A stretch of 18,480 bases of DNA, from the NCBI GenBank assembly GCA_035493595.1, contig DATJHZ010000309.1:1-18480 (forward strand), written 5' to 3'. The position numbers and the translations under genes were made by a program. The notes under the pieces are model-generated. The model searched no databases. It had not been told where the DNA came from and saw nothing but the letters and a program-made list of their open reading frames with translations. Positions 15,258 through 18,480 of the stretch are shown here, piece by piece (position 1 is the first letter of the stretch; each line of letters begins with the position of its first letter). Origin of the DNA: DATCRE01 sp035493595 (lineage in GTDB: Bacteria; Bacteroidota; Bacteroidia; Cytophagales; Cyclobacteriaceae).

Positions 15258-16148
15258 ATGCCAAAAATTGAACTGCTAAATTCAAAGGTCTTAACCGAGT
15301 TCCCATCCGGATCATCTGTTAATTATCATCACGAAAGACTTTATCTCATCGGTGATGACGCCAACAACATTCTGATTCTTGATAAAGACTATCTGCAAAT
15401 TGAATCATTACAACTCTTTGATTATCCTGGCAAAAGAATTCCTAAAGCCGATAAGGTTGATCTGGAGGCATCAGCTTTCATAACTATTCATCAGCAGGAA
15501 TATTTTCTACTCGTTGGCTCTGCATCAAAACCTCAACGAGAAAAAGTATTTCTCATTCCCTTCACTGAGACAGGTCTTGACATGAAATCGTTGCGTATTT
15601 ACGATGATGATAAGTTTACGGACCGCCTGAAAAGAAAAGGTATTGATGAGGTGAACATGGAAGGCATCACCTTAATTAATGATTATCTGATACTTACCAA
15701 CAGAGGCAATCGGAAAAATCCAGATAATCATTTTTTGATTACAGAAGTTGGCTTTTGGCGTGAAGACAAGAAAGTAAATCTCAATATTGTTCCTGTCCAG
15801 ATTAATGCATCAGATGCGCCGAGTATATCAGAAATATGTTATGTTGAAACATTCGATATGCTTCTGCTTACACTTTCGACAGAGGCATCAGACAATGCTT
15901 ATGACGATGGCGCCATTGGTAATAGTTATGTTGGGTTTATTAACAATATCACCAGCAAGCTAAACAACAATCAGCTGATAATTGATACGCTCATCAATCT
16001 ATCTCAAGTACATGCTGACTTTAAGAATGAAAAGATTGAAGGTATTTGTGTTGAGTCTGTTCATGACAAAACACTTGTCATTCATCTAGTCTCTGATAAT
16101 GATAATGGTGAAAGTAAACTTTTTAAAGCAAAGCTTTTACTTCCATAA
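15258..16148 (+). CDS. DUF6929-like predicted beta-propeller protein
   Basis: This 296-residue protein has no signal peptide and is made of repeated short beta segments with Asp/Glu-rich turns. Recurrent acidic motifs, VDLEASAF (near residue 70), VNMEGITL (132-139) and KIEGICV (near 258), recall the DxE[AG] turns of phytase-like and SdiA-regulated-type propellers, which bind Ca2+ or phosphate ligands. I believe it falls in the uncharacterised DUF6929 group, but I cannot confirm this. It is 34 bases from the next gene, a secreted acid phosphatase, with which it is probably cotranscribed. The ATG at 15258 is the only good start. Confidence 0.75.
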   Translation: MPKIELLNSKVLTEFPSGSSVNYHHERLYLIGDDANNILILDKDYLQIESLQLFDYPGKRIPKADKVDLEASAFITIHQQEYFLLVGSASKPQREKVFLIPFTETGLDMKSLRIYDDDKFTDRLKRKGIDEVNMEGITLINDYLILTNRGNRKNPDNHFLITEVGFWREDKKVNLNIVPVQINASDAPSISEICYVETFDMLLLTLSTEASDNAYDDGAIGNSYVGFINNITSKLNNNQLIIDTLINLSQVHADFKNEKIEGICVESVHDKTLVIHLVSDNDNGESKLFKAKLLLP

Positions 16149-16182
16149 ACTGCATAATCTTTAAGGCTAAATTTTGATACAT

Positions 16183-16971
16183 ATGAAACACCTATTTCTT
16201 GTTCTGTCCTTTTTTACTACTGCAACATTCGCACAAGACAGTGCCCTTGTAAAACAAGTCGGAGAAGACATCAAGTTATTACCTGTTCTATGGCAACAAC
16301 AATCCGCTGAATACCGGGCACTATGTTACCAGGCTTTTAATCTGGCCACATTGCGACTAGAAAAAATAAAGACGAGCGGCAAAGCGAACAACTACGCCAT
16401 CATTACAGATATCGATGAAACCATTCTGGATAACAGCTACTATGAAGCTCAGCGAATTAAAGATCATACGGAGTTTGATATGCAAACCTGGAAGCAGTGG
16501 ACATATAAAGCATCGGCCACACCTGTCCCTGGTGCCGTAGAATTTCTCCAAAAGGCAAAACAAAAAGGTATAACTATTTTTTATGTGAGTAACAGAGACA
16601 CCAGCGAAGTGAAGAGTACCATTCTTAATCTCAAGAAATTTCAATTACCTGATGCTGATGCTAATCATCTTTTGTTCTATTCAAACAAATCATCCAAAGA
16701 AGAACGTCGTCAAATCATAAGTAAGAAATACAATGTCGTCATGCTTCTCGGCGACAACCTGAATGATTTTACCCAACTCTTTGAAAAGAAATCCAGTAAC
16801 GACAGAAAAACTGAAACTGATAATGTAAAAAATGAATGGGGTAACAAGTTTATCGTACTACCAAATGCCACTTACGGTGAATGGGAGAATGCTTTATATG
16901 ACTATGAAAGAAAACTAACCCCCGAGCAAAGAGATAAAAAATTAAAAGACAAGTTGACTGGAATTGAGTAA
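16183..16971 (+). CDS. 5'-nucleotidase / acid phosphatase, lipoprotein e(P4) family (class C, HAD)
   Basis: This 262-residue phosphatase begins with a signal peptide (MKHLFLVLSFFTTATFAQ, cleavage probably after Ala17). It has the HAD catalytic motif Asp76-Ile-Asp78-Glu-Thr, FYVSNRD (motif II) and GDNLNDF with Asp191 and Asp195 (motif III), the DDDD class C acid phosphatase arrangement. WQQQSAEYRALCYQAF is the family's N-terminal marker. Relatives such as Haemophilus e(P4) dephosphorylate nucleotides outside the cytoplasm for NAD and nucleoside uptake. The lipobox Cys of e(P4) is absent, so this form is likely soluble in the periplasm or secreted. I start at ATG 16183 rather than the TTG at 16174. 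Confidence 0.93.
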   Translation: MKHLFLVLSFFTTATFAQDSALVKQVGEDIKLLPVLWQQQSAEYRALCYQAFNLATLRLEKIKTSGKANNYAIITDIDETILDNSYYEAQRIKDHTEFDMQTWKQWTYKASATPVPGAVEFLQKAKQKGITIFYVSNRDTSEVKSTILNLKKFQLPDADANHLLFYSNKSSKEERRQIISKKYNVVMLLGDNLNDFTQLFEKKSSNDRKTETDNVKNEWGNKFIVLPNATYGEWENALYDYERKLTPEQRDKKLKDKLTGIE

Positions 16972-17119
16972 TAAATTGGTAAGAATTTTCCGCATGCCAC
17001 CCGTTTTGTAGAACATACTCCCCAGTACAATGTCTCTATTAAGGGATTTTCCAGTATTCCTCGCGCCTATTCCTTTTGGCACAATTATTTGAATACAGTA
17101 TCCGATGGTTTATAGGTTT

Positions 17120-17152
17120 AAAAAGGTGTAGCAGCAATGTTGCACCTTTTTT
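17120..17152 (+). terminator. GCAA-loop hairpin upstream of the DUF4142 gene
   Basis: Arms 17120-17133 and 17138-17151 form a 14-bp stem with two G-U pairs and a GCAA tetraloop; T run 17147-17152. It lies 149 bases after the phosphatase stop and 48 bases before the DUF4142 start. It may end the upstream transcript or sit in the DUF4142 leader. Confidence 0.78.
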
Positions 17153-17199
17153 CAACTATTAGCTAAAGCAACCAAATCTCCATTTAATAAAGACTAATC

Positions 17200-17796
17200 A
17201 TGAAAAACAATCATAATCTTAAATCAGGCATTATAAGAACTGCCTTTCTTTCGTCGGCACTGGCATTGGTAATTGCATTACCATCCTGCAAAAATGGAAA
17301 GACAGAAGATTCGAAAGAAGTTGCCACTGAGCATAATGATGCAAAATTTGATAATGCCAATGAAGAAGATGCAAAATTTCTTGTATCGGCAGCAGAAACT
17401 AACCTGGAAGAAATTGAGCTTGGCAAACTGGCTCAACAAAACAGTTCATTAGCCGATGTAAAAGAACTTGGAAAGATGATTGAAGAAGATCATATCAAGG
17501 CATTGAAAGATCTTCAGGCTCTTGCATCATCAAAGCAGATTACTATACCAACTGTTCTTACTGACAACGGTCTTGATGCTGTTAAAAAACTTAAAGATAA
17601 AACAGGAAAAGATTTTGATAAAGACTATTGCGATATGATGGTTAAAGGTCATAAAGATGCCATCGATAAATTTGAAAAAGAATCTACCGATGCAACTGAT
17701 GCGGATATTAGAACATGGGCCACTTCTATGGTTCCAGCCTTGCGTACTCATCTAGATCACGCTATGACCTGTCAGGAAAAATGTGCGAAAATGTAA
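17200..17796 (+). CDS. DUF4142 domain lipoprotein
   Basis: This 198-residue protein has a lipoprotein signal with the LPSC lipobox (Cys30), a short acidic linker, and a DUF4142 domain from about residue 55 to 190. The domain opens with DAKFLVSAAETNLEEIELGKLAQQ and ends with VPALRTHLDHAMTCQEK, a four-helix ferritin-like bundle. Conserved-looking acidic and His residues (GKMIEEDHIKAL, MMVKGHKDAI, LRTHLDHA) could bind a metal, although no metal is established for the family. DUF4142 proteins are common outer-envelope stress proteins in Bacteroidota. The ATG at 17200 is unambiguous. The gene is bracketed by two near-identical hairpins and seems monocistronic. Confidence 0.93.
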   Translation: MKNNHNLKSGIIRTAFLSSALALVIALPSCKNGKTEDSKEVATEHNDAKFDNANEEDAKFLVSAAETNLEEIELGKLAQQNSSLADVKELGKMIEEDHIKALKDLQALASSKQITIPTVLTDNGLDAVKKLKDKTGKDFDKDYCDMMVKGHKDAIDKFEKESTDATDADIRTWATSMVPALRTHLDHAMTCQEKCAKM

Positions 17797-17825
17797 AGTC
17801 ATTTGTTAATACAATAAGTCCTTAC

Positions 17826-17852
17826 ATAATGTTTACCCTTTCTAAACATTAT
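17826..17852. repeat. Inverted repeat between the DUF4142 gene and its terminator
   Basis: ATAATGTTTA (17826-17835) and its exact complement TAAACATTAT (17843-17852) form a 10-bp stem with a 7-base loop. The same 10-mer recurs at 17927-17936, across the start codon of the next gene. Confidence 0.5.
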
Positions 17853-17863
17853 TTTAAGTAGGT

Positions 17864-17895
17864 AAAAAATGCAGCAGCAATGCTGCATTTTTTTT
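17864..17895 (+). terminator. Rho-independent terminator of the DUF4142 gene
   Basis: Arms 17864-17876 and 17881-17893 form a perfect 13-bp stem with a GCAA tetraloop, followed by T run 17888-17895. The core is nearly the same as in the hairpin at 17120-17152. Confidence 0.88.
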
Positions 17896-17929
17896 ATTGC
17901 TAAAATTTGAATTGATAACTCTTCATATA

Positions 17930-18480
17930 ATGTTTAGCAAACACAAGAAGTTCAGCATCAGGAGAATCCTCTTCTTATCATTAGCGTTGCTGGTGATCCT
18001 GATTATTACAGCATTTCTTACTGTTGACTATTATCATTATTCAAAAAATAAAAGTAAGTACCGGACACTTTTTATTCCGCGCCTTGAGGTAGGATTGTTT
18101 GAGGTGACAAGTATGAGCGCCGATAAAACAATCATGAACGGCTCGTTACTTATTCATAATCCATTACCCTTCGGTATTAATGTAGATAGTCTTGAATACA
18201 AAATTTACATCAGCGATGTAGAGATTATCAAAAGCACTTACGCAAAACCTCTTTCTATACCCAGATGGAATAAAGCTTCGATAACCATGCCGGTAACAGT
18301 GTTTAATGATAAGCTTATAGACATTTTAAAAGCCAGTGAAAATCAAAATAAAGATAGTGTTGTATATCGAATCGAAACGTCTTTTTATGCACGAACTCCC
18401 TTTAAAAAGAAACTCAACATCAGCGTTGAGAAATTATTACCGCTGATTTACATACCAACTGCCACTGTAAAAAGCATCAG
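17930..18480 (+). CDS. LEA14-like (LEA type 2) membrane-anchored protein, partial
   Basis: The frame is open from ATG 17930 to the right edge of the window (183 codons seen, no stop), so the gene is incomplete here. A basic N-terminus (MFSKHKKFSIRR) and a membrane helix at about residues 13-33 place the rest outside the inner membrane or make it an uncleaved signal anchor. The following region has the LEA14/WHy pattern: a strand pair LFEVTSMSADKTIMNGSLL, the IHNPLPFGINVDSLEYKIYI segment with the conserved Asn-Pro, and then ITMPVTVFN. LEA14-like domains are stress-linked beta-sandwich domains with no known catalysis. It follows the DUF4142 terminator by 34 bases. Confidence 0.8.
   Translation, partial: MFSKHKKFSIRRILFLSLALLVILIITAFLTVDYYHYSKNKSKYRTLFIPRLEVGLFEVTSMSADKTIMNGSLLIHNPLPFGINVDSLEYKIYISDVEIIKSTYAKPLSIPRWNKASITMPVTVFNDKLIDILKASENQNKDSVVYRIETSFYARTPFKKKLNISVEKLLPLIYIPTATVKSI

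Noticed and set aside
17077..17095. Sigma-54-like TGGCAC and TTTGAA elements upstream of the DUF4142 gene
   Set aside because: The distance between the GG and the downstream G is one base longer than the strict sigma-54 spacing and the -12 C is missing, so I do not call it a promoter.

Overview
The window looks like a chromosomal segment of a Bacteroidota bacterium, probably in the Cytophagales/Chitinophagales range. The evidence is low-to-moderate GC, A-rich leaders without Shine-Dalgarno sequences, promoter boxes of the TTTG / TAnnTTTG type, and families typical of that phylum: DUF4142 lipoprotein, DUF2214, a GMC oxidoreductase paired with gluconate 2-dehydrogenase subunit 3, an AraC regulator with a DUF6597-like N-terminus, and a class C acid phosphatase. 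I saw no rRNA, tRNA, transposase, phage gene or CRISPR array. It reads as a mosaic of short metabolic and stress operons.

Left part (1-3170): three minus-strand genes encode a DoxX-like membrane protein, an LLM flavin-dependent oxidoreductase and a secreted GH43 glycosidase. Divergent from these is a two-gene unit (3170-5497): a FAD-dependent GMC dehydrogenase and its Tat-exported partner. A strong hairpin follows, then a small two-helix membrane protein whose last helix is put out of frame by a run of seven G.

Middle (6098-11520): a SnoaL/NTF2-like gene diverges from an AraC regulator across a short region rich in operator-like repeats. The regulator is followed by two paralogous short-chain dehydrogenases. 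A convergent minus-strand block encodes a DUF2214 membrane protein, an exported SnoaL/DUF4440 protein, a second AraC regulator and an 80-residue protein made almost wholly of heptads carrying Asn-Gln.

Right part (11665-18480): a minus-strand NitT/TauT-type ABC importer in the order permease, ATPase, binding protein lies next to phosphoglycerate mutase (gpmA). Plus-strand genes follow: a DUF6929-like predicted propeller protein, a secreted e(P4)-type acid phosphatase, and a DUF4142 lipoprotein bracketed by two nearly identical GCAA-loop hairpins. A LEA14-like membrane-anchored protein is cut off by the right edge.

The observations most worth following are the Asn-at-d coiled-coil protein, the homopolymer frameshift, the twin hairpins around the DUF4142 gene, the Cys-His-Cys motif in the ABC binding protein, and the Cys-rich GMC/Tat pair with no adjacent cytochrome. 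I do not see a clear multi-gene system that would count as undescribed.
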